8,614 bases of DNA from positions 1 through 8,614 of the forward strand of contig MTML01000071.1 in NCBI GenBank assembly GCA_002011215.1, written 5' to 3'. Below the pieces are notes generated by a model. It did no database searches. It was not told where the DNA came from and saw only the letters and a program-made list of their open reading frames with translations. The stretch comes from Archaeoglobus sp. JdFR-24 (GTDB taxonomy: Archaea; Halobacteriota; Archaeoglobi; Archaeoglobales; Archaeoglobaceae). The position numbers and the translations under genes were made by a program. Positions 1 through 5,801 of this stretch are shown one piece after another (the first letter of the stretch is position 1; each line of letters starts with the position of its first letter).

Positions 1-214
1 TTAGTGCAATGCCAAGACAATAATGACTCCTTTCCACGTAACCTTTCGCAAAAAGCATAGCTCTTGCTGTATGGAAGGCACTGTTATACACTGCGATTTC
101 AGCCATTTCGTATTCTTCGATTTCAATATTCTTTCTCGCAGATTTCAGAAATCTCTCCGCTATTTTCAGCTCTTTAATAACAAAATCGTGATTGTTTAAT
201 TTGAAAAGTTCCAA
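1..214 (-). CDS. HEPN-domain protein, partial (runs off left edge)
   Basis: The minus strand is open from just after a TAG at 218-220 to the window edge. It encodes about 71 residues of a helical protein containing the stretch YNSAFHTARAMLFAKGYVER followed by SHYCLG, which is characteristic of archaeal HEPN-domain proteins (PF05168-like). In that family the domain is an all-helical bundle, often encoded beside a nucleotidyltransferase and acting as a toxin RNase or an accessory nucleotide-binding partner; that role is family knowledge, not seen here. No ATG or GTG precedes the conserved helices after the TAG. The only candidate is a TTG at 212-214, so either TTG is used or the 5' end has been damaged by the TAG. 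The C-terminal half and any partner gene lie outside the window. The gene is divergent from the ATPase gene. Confidence 0.6.
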   Translation of the reverse strand, partial: MELFKLNNHDFVIKELKIAERFLKSARKNIEIEEYEMAEIAVYNSAFHTARAMLFAKGYVERSHYCLGIAL

Positions 215-272
215 AAACTATTGCATCAAACTCACAGCATCGATTCAATACATTTTGGCCTAACCGACAGAG

Positions 273-280
273 ATATAAAT
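273..280 (+). promoter_or_regulatory. TATA box of the ATPase gene
   Basis: The sequence ATATAAAT lies about 32-39 bases before the ATG at 312. Archaeal transcription normally starts about 25 bases downstream of the TATA box, which puts the start near 300 and leaves a leader of roughly ten bases. The box overlaps the upstream in-frame ATG at 279, which argues strongly that translation begins at 312 rather than 279. No Shine-Dalgarno sequence is seen before 312. Confidence 0.6.
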
Positions 281-311
281 GATAACTCAAATTATCATAA
301 CGGCGGTTATC
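281..311. promoter_or_regulatory. Inverted repeat over the ATPase transcription start (possible operator)
   Basis: GATAAC (281-286) and GTTATC (306-311) form an inverted repeat with a 19-base spacer. Nested in it is a tighter perfect one, ATAAC-GGCG-GTTAT (297-310). The element lies between the TATA box and the start codon, where a bound protein would block RNA polymerase. That it is an operator is inference from position only. Confidence 0.35.
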
Positions 312-1634
312 ATGAAGTTCGTTGACAGAGTAGAGGAGCTGAAGGCTCTGAGAGAAAGGCTGGATAACAACTTATTCGAGCTTATCGTGATCTACGGTAA
401 GAGGAGAATTGGCAAAACCCGATTAGTCCTTGAGGCGGTGAAAAATAAAGAACACATATACTACTTAGCGGTGGAAGGAGACAACCTCAGGCACTTCAGG
501 CGATTGGCTTCAAAACTTGTCCCAGAAATTTCCTACGCTCAGGAAGACTGGGAAGCTTATTTCAACTTTCTGAAGGGTAAGGTTGTTGTAATAGATGAGT
601 TCCCCAACCTCATTAAGGAGGATCCAAAAGTCGTGTCGCTCTTTCAGCGTGTGGTTGATCTGATTCTCGGCAGTACAAGCACGAAGCTCATACTTCTTGG
701 TTCATCAATCTCAATGATGAGTGATAGAGTTCTGAGTTACAAGAGCCCGCTTTACGGAAGGAGGACTGCCTCGATAAAGCTGAAGCCTCTGAAATTCTTC
801 CACCTCAGAGAGTTCTTCCCCGATCTCCGGTGGGAGGAGCTCGTCGAGATATACGGGTTTGCGGGTGGGATTCCCTACTACCTCGAAAAAATTAAACCGC
901 CCTTCTGGAAGTGGCTCGAAGGAGAGTTGAAAAAGCCAGATACTTTCCTGAAAGACGAGCTCGACTTCCTGATAAAGTACGAGTTCAGCGATGTGACAAC
1001 ATACAAGAAGATTCTGGAAGCCATAGCCCTCGGCAAAAACACGCCGAAAGAGATTAGAGAACACCTGAAAGCAAAACATTCGGACATCACACAGTATCTG
1101 AAAAATCTGATGGAAACAGAGTTTCTTGTGAAAAGGGTTCCCGTAACTGAAAATGCAAGGTCAAAGAGGGGGAGGTACTATATTGGAGACAATTTTGTAG
1201 CATTCTGGTTCCGCTACATATATCCGAATCTCTCATCCATCGAAGAAGGTATTTTCGATATCGGAGAAATTAAGAAGGACTACGCGAACTACTTGGGCAT
1301 GGTTTTCGAGGGTATTGCGAGGCAGTTCCTCATTGAGCTCAACAGGCGTGAAAAGCATTTCAAATTCTCCAGAATCGGAGGATGGTGGCATAAGGGTGAG
1401 GAGGTAGATCTGGTGGCGTTAAACGAGCGCGAGAAGAAGGCTCTGTTAGTAGAGGTCAAGTGGAGAGAGCTTAGCGAAAGAGACATTGATAGAATCCTCG
1501 AAGACCTCAGGAGGAAAGCTGCCCTCATTGGGCTCGAAGGTTATGAGAAGTATTACGGCATAGTCGCAAGGAGAGTTTCTGAGAAAGATAAGCTCATCTG
1601 GGATCTGAGGGATTTTCAGGAGGTTTTTCAATAA
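312..1634 (+). CDS. Archaeal ATPase with C-terminal DUF234 nuclease-like domain
   Basis: This 440-residue protein belongs to the archaeal ATPase family (ATPase_2 plus DUF234), P-loop NTPases of the STAND/AAA kind that are abundant in archaea and mostly of unknown role. The opening MKFVDRVEEL is the typical family start. A Walker A motif GKRRIGKT lies near residues 29-36 and a Walker B VVVIDE ends at Asp95-Glu96. These are followed by a sensor-like LILLGSS and the family signature YGRRTASIKLKPLKFFHLREF. The C-terminal part has FWFRYIYPN, then EEVDLV (Asp366) and LLVEVKW (Glu381, Lys383), an arrangement matching PD-(D/E)xK nuclease folds; whether it cuts DNA is unknown. The length is normal and the frame intact. 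The start at 312 is preferred over an in-frame ATG at 279 because a TATA box overlaps the latter. It is monocistronic, and its stop codon lies in a 32-bp tandem repeat. Confidence 0.93.
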   Translation: MKFVDRVEELKALRERLDNNLFELIVIYGKRRIGKTRLVLEAVKNKEHIYYLAVEGDNLRHFRRLASKLVPEISYAQEDWEAYFNFLKGKVVVIDEFPNLIKEDPKVVSLFQRVVDLILGSTSTKLILLGSSISMMSDRVLSYKSPLYGRRTASIKLKPLKFFHLREFFPDLRWEELVEIYGFAGGIPYYLEKIKPPFWKWLEGELKKPDTFLKDELDFLIKYEFSDVTTYKKILEAIALGKNTPKEIREHLKAKHSDITQYLKNLMETEFLVKRVPVTENARSKRGRYYIGDNFVAFWFRYIYPNLSSIEEGIFDIGEIKKDYANYLGMVFEGIARQFLIELNRREKHFKFSRIGGWWHKGEEVDLVALNEREKKALLVEVKWRELSERDIDRILEDLRRKAALIGLEGYEKYYGIVARRVSEKDKLIWDLRDFQEVFQ

Positions 1635-1688
1635 TTCTTTGCCTGTAATTCTTCATTTTTCAATAATTCTTTGCCTGTAATTCTTCAT
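1624..1688. repeat. 32-bp direct tandem repeat, two copies, over the ATPase stop codon
   Basis: Two identical 32-base units run head to tail (1624-1655 and 1656-1687, with one further shared base). The first unit contains the last codons and TAA of the ATPase gene; the second is an untranslated duplicate. It also touches the 3' end of the degraded TPR-like gene on the other strand. It looks like a recent local duplication, since the copies are identical. Confidence 0.95.
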
Positions 1689-2016
1689 ACTTTCCTCAAG
1701 CCTCTACAGCCCTCTCTTTCTCTCCCAGAATCATAGGTCTCAGGTGTTTCCACCACATCTTCCTTCTGAGCTTCCTTGAAAAAATAATCCAGAAACTTCT
1801 GATAAGCTTCCTTCACCTTATCTTCATCACCTTATTTTTGCGTATATCTTTCCAACATCCTCCCAGAATACTCCTTCCTCCTTAGCTTCTGTATAGTATT
1901 CAAGAACCCTCTGCCTTTGCCTTATCATGATTGCCTTCCTTATACATTTTCGCAACGTGTTAATTCATCCAATTACTATCTCTCTACGGATCAAATGAGA
2001 GATTCACCTCTTTCAT
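1685..2016 (-). pseudogene. Degraded TPR-repeat-like protein gene
   Basis: Read on the minus strand from an ATG at 2016, this begins MKEVNLSFDP, stop, RDSNWMN, stop, HVAKMYKEGNHDKAKAE. After a single-base shift it continues VLEYYTEAKEEGVFWEDVGK then IYAKI, and after another shift GDEDKVKEAYQKFLDYFFKE then AQKED, ending at a TGA at 1685-1687. Joined, the pieces give a protein of about 110 residues with two or more TPR-like helix pairs (for example EDVGKIYAKIGDEDKVKEAY). TPRs mediate protein-protein contacts; no specific role can be given. There are two in-frame stops and at least two frameshifts, so it cannot make the protein as it stands. Family assignment rests on motif pattern only. Confidence 0.65.
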
Positions 2017-2076
2017 CTTTGTATGTCGATTCTAACTGACCGAAATTAATTTTTTGGTTACAGGAATAAACTACCA

Positions 2077-2232
2077 ATGTCGTCTTCAATACTATCTCAC
2101 TACAAGGATGTCGCTCTCCATGCCTTTGCATATGAACCAAACAGGTTGGATCCTTACATTGTCACCAAATTTTTCTGGTATTTCAAGCAGGGTAATCAGT
2201 CGTCATTTACCCTAATCAATTTGCTAATTTAA
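2077..2232 (+). CDS. Short open frame, unidentified (51 codons), possibly a gene fragment
   Basis: An ATG at 2077 opens 51 codons ending in TAA. The translation has a protein-like composition: it starts MSSSILSHYKDVALHAFAYE and continues PNRLDPYIVTKFFWYFKQGN before a less convincing tail. The aromatic-rich middle looks like the N-terminal piece of a longer protein that has lost the rest, which fits the decayed surroundings. I do not recognise the family. There is no good ribosome binding site. An AT-rich stretch (about 2046-2055) lies roughly 25 bases upstream and could act as a TATA box. It could also be chance coding; it is kept because of its composition. Confidence 0.3.
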   Translation: MSSSILSHYKDVALHAFAYEPNRLDPYIVTKFFWYFKQGNQSSFTLINLLI

Positions 2233-2257
2233 GTTTTTTGAGACAGTACACTGCATT

Positions 2258-2431
2258 TCAGTCAGCATCCAGATTATACTCGGGCTGGCAATTCTAATTC
2301 TTCAAAGAACGCCTTCATCTCGTATGAGTAGTGTTAGTATGGTGTGGAGTGTCGATGTTTCGCCTTTCGCACTCTCGTATAATAGGACTCATTTTTATGA
2401 TTTCAGTGCCAAGAATGATGGAAACTTTCAT
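2258..2431 (-). pseudogene. wecB: Remnant of UDP-N-acetylglucosamine 2-epimerase (N-terminal fragment)
   Basis: On the minus strand an ATG at 2431 begins MKVSIILGTEIIKMSPIIRE, closely matching the start of WecB-type UDP-GlcNAc 2-epimerases (usual form ...LGTRPEIIKMSPV...) but lacking the Arg-Pro pair. After CERRNIDT the frame fails, and a second frame gives SYEMKAFFEELELP (family: HYSYEMDxxFFEELELP). A third frame gives EYNLDAD, followed by a stop. Only about 60 of the usual 350-plus residues remain, in three frames. The enzyme interconverts UDP-GlcNAc and UDP-ManNAc for surface polysaccharides and glycans, but this copy is dead. The stretch upstream (2432-2585) shows further broken minus-strand reading, including RLAGAVKLLSQKSVG in frame with the ATG, which I could not assign. 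Confidence 0.7.
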
Positions 2432-2611
2432 GCCTACACTTTTCTGTGATAACAACTTGACAGCACCAGCTAACCTCCAGCCAGCCTCCCATCACCGATC
2501 AGTTCAGCTGGCAGGATACAGAATGTTTTTTTCAACCACGGCGTCTATTCCCCATCAATCATGTCATATTTTCTTTCAACCAAACTTACTTTAATATATA
2601 TTTATTGATAT

Positions 2612-2668
2612 TTAAGACTTTTCCAAATTGAAACTCAACTATGTTAAGACTTTTCCAAATTGAAACTC
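2612..2668. repeat. 25-bp direct repeat, two copies with period 32, at the transposase fragment
   Basis: Two identical 25-base copies (2612-2636 and 2644-2668) are separated by 7 bases. Each contains CCAAATTGAAACTC. In one frame both copies encode LRLFQIET, which is how the transposase-like remnant begins, so this looks like a duplication inside a former coding region. The ATTGAAAC ending resembles archaeal CRISPR repeats, but the spacing is far too short for an array. Confidence 0.85.
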
Positions 2669-2854
2669 TACAATGGGCTCTGCAAAGGCCTGGATTGAGA
2701 CATAAACATGAAACTTCTGGTGAGACGAATGCTGTAGAGGGGCCCATAAAGGAGAACAAATAAATTCTGGAGCAGATTTCCATTCAATTCAACTTTCAGT
2801 TCAGCACATAGCTGACTGAAGAGATTTACAATGTTTCATAATCAGAGATATTAA
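2641..2854 (+). pseudogene. Probable transposase C-terminal fragment
   Basis: From an ATG at 2641, 40 codons read MLRLFQIETLQWALQRPGLR, then HKHETSGETNAVEGPIKENK and a stop. Shifting frame by one base near 2758 gives NKFWSRFPFNSTFSSAHS, a TGA where a Trp codon would fit, then LKRFTMFHNQRY and a stop at 2852-2854. The pattern (TNAVEGxIKE, then a basic/aromatic stretch, then an FHN-type ending) is that of the C-terminal end of archaeal IS transposases, where the Glu belongs to the DDE catalytic set. I cannot name the IS family. The N-terminal part and terminal inverted repeats are missing, and there is one frameshift and one nonsense codon, so it is a dead remnant. Confidence 0.5.
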
Positions 2855-2879
2855 TTTGACATCCCCATGATAGTGGTTT

Positions 2880-2926
2880 AAACTCAAACTCACCCTAAAC
2901 TCAAACTCACCCTAAACTCAAATCTC
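2880..2926. repeat. 17-bp tandem repeat (about 2.8 copies) over the acylphosphatase-like stop codon
   Basis: The unit AAACTCAAACTCACCCT occurs at 2880-2896 and 2897-2913, followed by a partial copy to about 2926. The TGA of the minus-strand acylphosphatase/coiled-coil gene (2918-2920) lies in the partial copy. The unit itself contains the internal echo AAACTC-AAACTC. Local slippage duplication is the likely origin. Confidence 0.9.
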
Positions 2927-3490
2927 AATTCCCGCCCTGATCAAAGCCTCCTTTATCTTCTTTATCTCCTCCTCAAGCTTCTCAAACCTGTTTTCGAGTA
3001 ATTCATTGGTCTTATCTAGCTTCGATGAAACTACCCTTATTTCACTCCTTGTTTTACTAGATTCTTCTCTTATCACATTTATTGTTTCATCCTGCTTCTC
3101 AATCATCAAATCCTGTTTCTGCAGCATGGCATCCTGCTTTTCCAGCATCAAATCTTGCTTCCCCAGCATACTCAAAGCCAGCCTGAACGATCTTAGATAG
3201 TAGGGCTGTATTAAGACTCCCCCTGAATCTCTCGATATCCCTGATCCTTCCCATATACTCTTCAATCTCAATTTTCTCAACGACGGCATTCTCCGGCCTG
3301 CTCGATTTAACAAATCCCAGAAACTTGTTGAGTTGATCTCTCTCGCCATCAGCCAGAACTATTAATGCTTCCTTACCTTCTATCCTTACATTTCTTGCAT
3401 CAAAACATGGGATAAGAGGTAATCTGCTTCTTCAAGCAGGAATAAGCGATAACCAACACCTTGAACCTTGCCGGTTATCGTTATTTTTAT
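2918..3490 (-). pseudogene. Acylphosphatase-domain protein with C-terminal coiled coil, frameshifted
   Basis: The minus strand encodes a recognisable acylphosphatase domain in two frames. ITGKVQGVGYRLFLLEEAD (with the phosphate-binding loop and catalytic Arg) is in the first. After a shift near 3410-3425 comes LIPCFDARNVRIEGKEALIV (with the likely catalytic Asn), continuing through VVEKIEIEEYMGRIRDIERF to SKIVQAG. A second shift near 3170-3180 restores the first frame for a coiled coil made of four KQD heptads and EEEIKKIKEAL, ending at 2918. Small acylphosphatases hydrolyse acyl phosphates; archaeal fusions with coiled coils are of unknown role. The natural start would lie near 3490, where the codon is ATA, and no ATG, GTG or TTG precedes the domain. 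The 143-codon open frame starting at an ATG at 3349 has an out-of-frame N-terminal half, so only its last 80 residues or so are genuine. Confidence 0.8.
3083..3169 (-). repeat. Heptad repeat coding for a KQD coiled coil
   Basis: Four consecutive 21-base units on the minus strand encode the heptads LGKQDLM, LEKQDAM, LQKQDLM and IEKQDET. The hydrophobic spacing is that of a parallel coiled coil and the near-identity of the units points to expansion by duplication. It continues into less regular coiled coil to the C-terminus of the acylphosphatase-like gene. Confidence 0.8.
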
Positions 3491-3511
3491 AGCTATATAC
3501 TCTATTTGTTT

Positions 3512-3526
3512 GAATTTTAAAAATAT
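3512..3526 (-). promoter_or_regulatory. TATA box of the acylphosphatase-like gene
   Basis: On the minus strand the stretch ATATTTTTAAAATTC, preceded by a BRE-like CGAAAA, lies about 25-30 bases upstream of the place where the acylphosphatase domain should start (near 3490). This spacing suits a leaderless archaeal transcript. It supports a start near 3490 that has since lost its ATG. Confidence 0.5.
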
Positions 3527-3629
3527 TTTTCGCCGTTGTGATTAATTTCTCAGATTATCTCGCTACTGCCCCTATTTCACATTATCATTGTTAAAAGGAG
3601 TTAACAGAAGTCGTTAGAGCCTAAGAAAT

Positions 3630-4205
3630 CTACTTCCATTTCCAAGAAATCATTATCTGGTTTAAATCTTTCATAGGTGTGATTTCAATCCTGTAATAGT
3701 CATATATTTCATCTTTGTAATCTGTGAAATGAACATCATCTGAAAGAATCCCCTTCCTACTCCAGGGTTGTTTTGTTGTTGAAATCAAAATTACTATATC
3801 TTCATCCTCTGGAATTGGATTCTTGGGAGTTCTGATTGAAAGTTTTTTTCTTCCTCTGATAAAAGAATGTTCTGCAATTGTTTAACTCATTACCAGAACA
3901 ACTTTGACCAAGTTCAATCAGTTTTTCATCAAACAGCCTTTTGAGCTTGTCCCTCACACTGTCCATGATTTTATAGTAATGGTAACTCCTCAATTTTACT
4001 TTTCTCTTCTTAAAAAGGTCATCCAACGCTTTTAACAGATTTCTTTCAGACATCTCTCTTATAATTGGAAAATATCCAACTAAAACCTCATTGAGTGTAC
4101 ATTTATTGATAAATTCGTTTATTGAGTCTTTGTAGAAATCTTTAACTCCTTTTGCCTCTAAAATCGCTTTAATACAGCAATTTGCATCAACTACAACCCC
4201 ATCAT
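3630..4205 (-). pseudogene. PIN-domain (VapC-like) nuclease gene with two single-base offsets
   Basis: The minus strand encodes about 191 residues of a PIN-domain protein. ATG ATG follows immediately after the TAA of the upstream gene. The run GGGG at 4197-4200 would need one more G to give MMGVVVDANCCIKAI, the usual PIN opening with its first acidic residue. The frame then continues through KCTLNEVLVGYFPII (second acid) to LNNCRTFFYQR. There an A7 run on the coding strand (3843-3849) has one base too many; beyond it the correct frame gives PEDEDIVILISTTKQPW and ILSDDVHF, the C-terminal acidic cluster of PIN domains. PIN proteins are metal-dependent ribonucleases and often the toxin of toxin-antitoxin pairs. 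Taken as written the gene is broken; both faults are homopolymer indels, so sequencing error or transcript slippage are alternatives. Confidence 0.75.
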
Positions 4206-5093
4206 TTACACTGAATGGACCTCCAAGAATTCCTCTCCCTCCTCTGACTCGTCTAAGTAGGAATACAGGAGTGCATTTCTTTCAATTGCCATAAATACAG
4301 CTTTTATTTTCTGTTCAAACTTCTTACACTCATTCCATTTTTCTGAAATACACATCACCTCATTTCTGCACTCCTCGAATGGGTAGTGTGTTGTGATCAG
4401 GCCAAGTCCTTCTTTCGCTTTAGAAAGGATGAAATACTTTCCAGCCTCGTCTGGCAGAAGTAAGTCAATAATGGGGTCTTTAGACATTTCAACATCTTCT
4501 TTAATTTTTTCAAGAATCTCGACAACTAAATCCGCCAACCCTAAAACAGCCACCCATACAAGACAATATCTCTGGTCTTCCTCAGAAAGTTTTTTCAGGA
4601 GTTCGTGATACCTTCTTAAGGTGTTTTCAAGTTCGTTCTTAAATTCGTCCATATCATCGAGAATCAGCTCCTTGTGTACTAAGTCAACGATTTCTCTTGA
4701 GGGGATGGAGTTATTGTATTTTGCTGGAATTTTACGTAGATTCTCCTTGAAATAATCATATTTCTTTTCAAATACAGGTAGAATTTCGTCCTCGACAACT
4801 CTTTTTCCTTTTTCGGTAAGAACATAATCGAACCTGTCATTGTAACCTTCCGGCATTGGCATCTGGTAAACCTCGATTAATCCACTGTTTTTAAGCTGGC
4901 GAACGTTATCTTGGACACTGCTCGAGAAAGGCCCCATATCGAGAATAACAAAACTGTAGTCAACAGGGAATCCCTCTTTTTGCATTTCTGAAACAACCTT
5001 CTGTAATCTCACTCTACCATAAACCCTTCCATTAAGCAGATAACACGCAAGAAGAATCTCCCAACCTTTTGGAAACTTTTTTTTATCATCCAT
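4206..5093 (-). CDS. Uncharacterised protein with N-terminal winged-helix-like region; possible partner of the PIN gene
   Basis: This intact 295-residue cytoplasmic protein has no signal peptide or membrane segment. Residues about 12-105 (YLLNGRVYGRVRLQKVVSEM, later LDMGPFSSSVQDNVRQLKNS then GLIEV and VLTEKGKRVVE) look like a winged-helix domain of the kind seen in YwgA-like and related regulators: a helix pair, a GPFS turn, a recognition-like helix, a beta wing and a long helix. The remainder is helical and charged, with scattered cysteines (CLVW, EECRNEVMC, NECKKF), and I do not recognise it. Its TAA touches the ATG of the PIN gene, so the two are very probably co-transcribed and translationally coupled. 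An antitoxin or autorepressor role is an inference from this arrangement. It is larger than most antitoxins, which is a reason for caution. Confidence 0.8.
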   Translation of the reverse strand: MDDKKKFPKGWEILLACYLLNGRVYGRVRLQKVVSEMQKEGFPVDYSFVILDMGPFSSSVQDNVRQLKNSGLIEVYQMPMPEGYNDRFDYVLTEKGKRVVEDEILPVFEKKYDYFKENLRKIPAKYNNSIPSREIVDLVHKELILDDMDEFKNELENTLRRYHELLKKLSEEDQRYCLVWVAVLGLADLVVEILEKIKEDVEMSKDPIIDLLLPDEAGKYFILSKAKEGLGLITTHYPFEECRNEVMCISEKWNECKKFEQKIKAVFMAIERNALLYSYLDESEEGEEFLEVHSV

Positions 5094-5116
5094 CTTTCAA
5101 GAGGATTGTCTTTAGA

Positions 5117-5130
5117 AGTTTAAAAAAATT
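5117..5130 (-). promoter_or_regulatory. TATA box of the winged-helix/PIN operon
   Basis: On the minus strand the AT-rich element AATTTTTTTAAA (5119-5130) lies about 26-37 bases upstream of the ATG at 5093. That spacing predicts a transcript with a leader of only a few bases. No strong Shine-Dalgarno sequence precedes the ATG (only a weak GAAAG), which agrees with near-leaderless translation. Confidence 0.45.
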
Positions 5131-5435
5131 ACTGAGTTTTGCACCAAAACCTTAAGAAAACATAGCCAGTTTCTCGACATTTGTCAAATAAGTGTTTGTG
5201 ACTGTGACGTTTGGGATCCATGGATCCATGACAGAGGTGTTATATAAAACATTTAAAAATTTTTGAGAGCTTGTAGAAGAATAGAAAAGGGTTCTTAGTT
5301 TGGTTAAATAGAATACAGTTGTTGTCTGCTTAATAACCAAAACCTGACATCCAAGTTACGGAATAGTATATACCAGTTAATCAAAGCCAGACTCATTCAA
5401 CGTTAGGGGAATCGAATAATTTAAAATCAACATGC
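5131..5435. other. Intergenic stretch without a convincing gene
   Basis: Between the zinc-ribbon-like gene and the operon promoter there is about 300 bp of AT-rich DNA. It holds a 14-bp palindrome (5214-5227) and TATA-like sequence around 5238-5262. A 62-codon minus-strand open frame (5152-5340) has no family resemblance, no start signal and a low-complexity composition, so I do not call it a gene. The first part, up to the palindrome, could carry further operator sites for the operon. Confidence 0.6.
5214..5227. repeat. 14-bp perfect palindrome
   Basis: GGATCCATGGATCC is its own reverse complement, and it is also a direct repeat of GGATCCAT. It lies about 120 bases upstream of the winged-helix/PIN operon. 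A dimeric regulator site is possible; chance or restriction-site selection effects cannot be excluded. Confidence 0.9.
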
Positions 5436-5801
5436 TCAGAGAATAGCCTCTATAACATCTCTTGAGACCTTAACATATTTACCCACAACCGAAATAAAAA
5501 TCTCCTTTTGCTTTGAGAATGTTATCCAGTAAGTGTCATCAAATCCATCGATTTCGCTAAGCTCCTTTACAATTAACCTTATCTGAGCGTCCGATACCCT
5601 ATAACCTCTCTTTTCAAAAATTTTCCTGAGATTTGATAAAGAATTTACAAAATAGCCCATTTTCTTCCCTCTATCGGATGAGACATTTTTCACAGTGCCA
5701 CAACTGTTACAATAAGGGTGGAGCTTGAGGATGCCATTTGGCATTGCAATCCAGTCTTTCTTACTATTCGACTCATGAATACAGAGACCCATACAAACCA
5801 T
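5436..5801 (-). CDS. Small zinc-ribbon-like archaeal protein of unknown function
   Basis: This intact 121-residue soluble protein has a metal-binding-looking N-terminus: CIHES (Cys7, His9) and, about twenty residues on, LHPYCNSCG (His28, Cys31, Cys34), consistent with a zinc ribbon. The second half (NLRKIFEKRGYRVSDAQIRL, then VKELSEIDGFDDTYWITFSK) is a compact helical region with a conserved feel. I believe this resembles a conserved archaeal hypothetical family but cannot name it. Two starts compete: ATG 5801 directly abuts a GGGAG, while ATG 5792 (MGLCIHES) lies 9 bases after it and so has a usable Shine-Dalgarno; the second may be correct and keeps the metal-site residues. It starts just after the surface-protein gene and may be read through from it. 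Confidence 0.8.
   Translation of the reverse strand: MVCMGLCIHESNSKKDWIAMPNGILKLHPYCNSCGTVKNVSSDRGKKMGYFVNSLSNLRKIFEKRGYRVSDAQIRLIVKELSEIDGFDDTYWITFSKQKEIFISVVGKYVKVSRDVIEAIL

Noticed and set aside
279..311. N-terminal extension of the ATPase from the ATG at 279
   Set aside because: A TATA box overlaps that ATG and the extension has no family-like residues; the family start MKFVDR is at 312.
2331..2594. 87-codon plus-strand open frame
   Set aside because: It lies antisense to the UDP-GlcNAc 2-epimerase remnant and has no coherent protein features.
2612..2668. CRISPR-like repeat ending in ATTGAAAC
   Set aside because: There are only two copies separated by 7 bases, no spacers of normal length and no cas genes; it reads better as a duplication at the edge of a transposase-like fragment.
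2586..2783. 65-codon minus-strand open frame with a repeated QFGKVLNI-like segment
   Set aside because: The internal repeat is just the 32-base-period DNA duplication; the plus-strand reading is the transposase-like one.
5152..5340. 62-codon minus-strand open frame
   Set aside because: It has no recognisable motif, no start signals and overlaps the palindrome; the composition looks like chance AT-rich reading.
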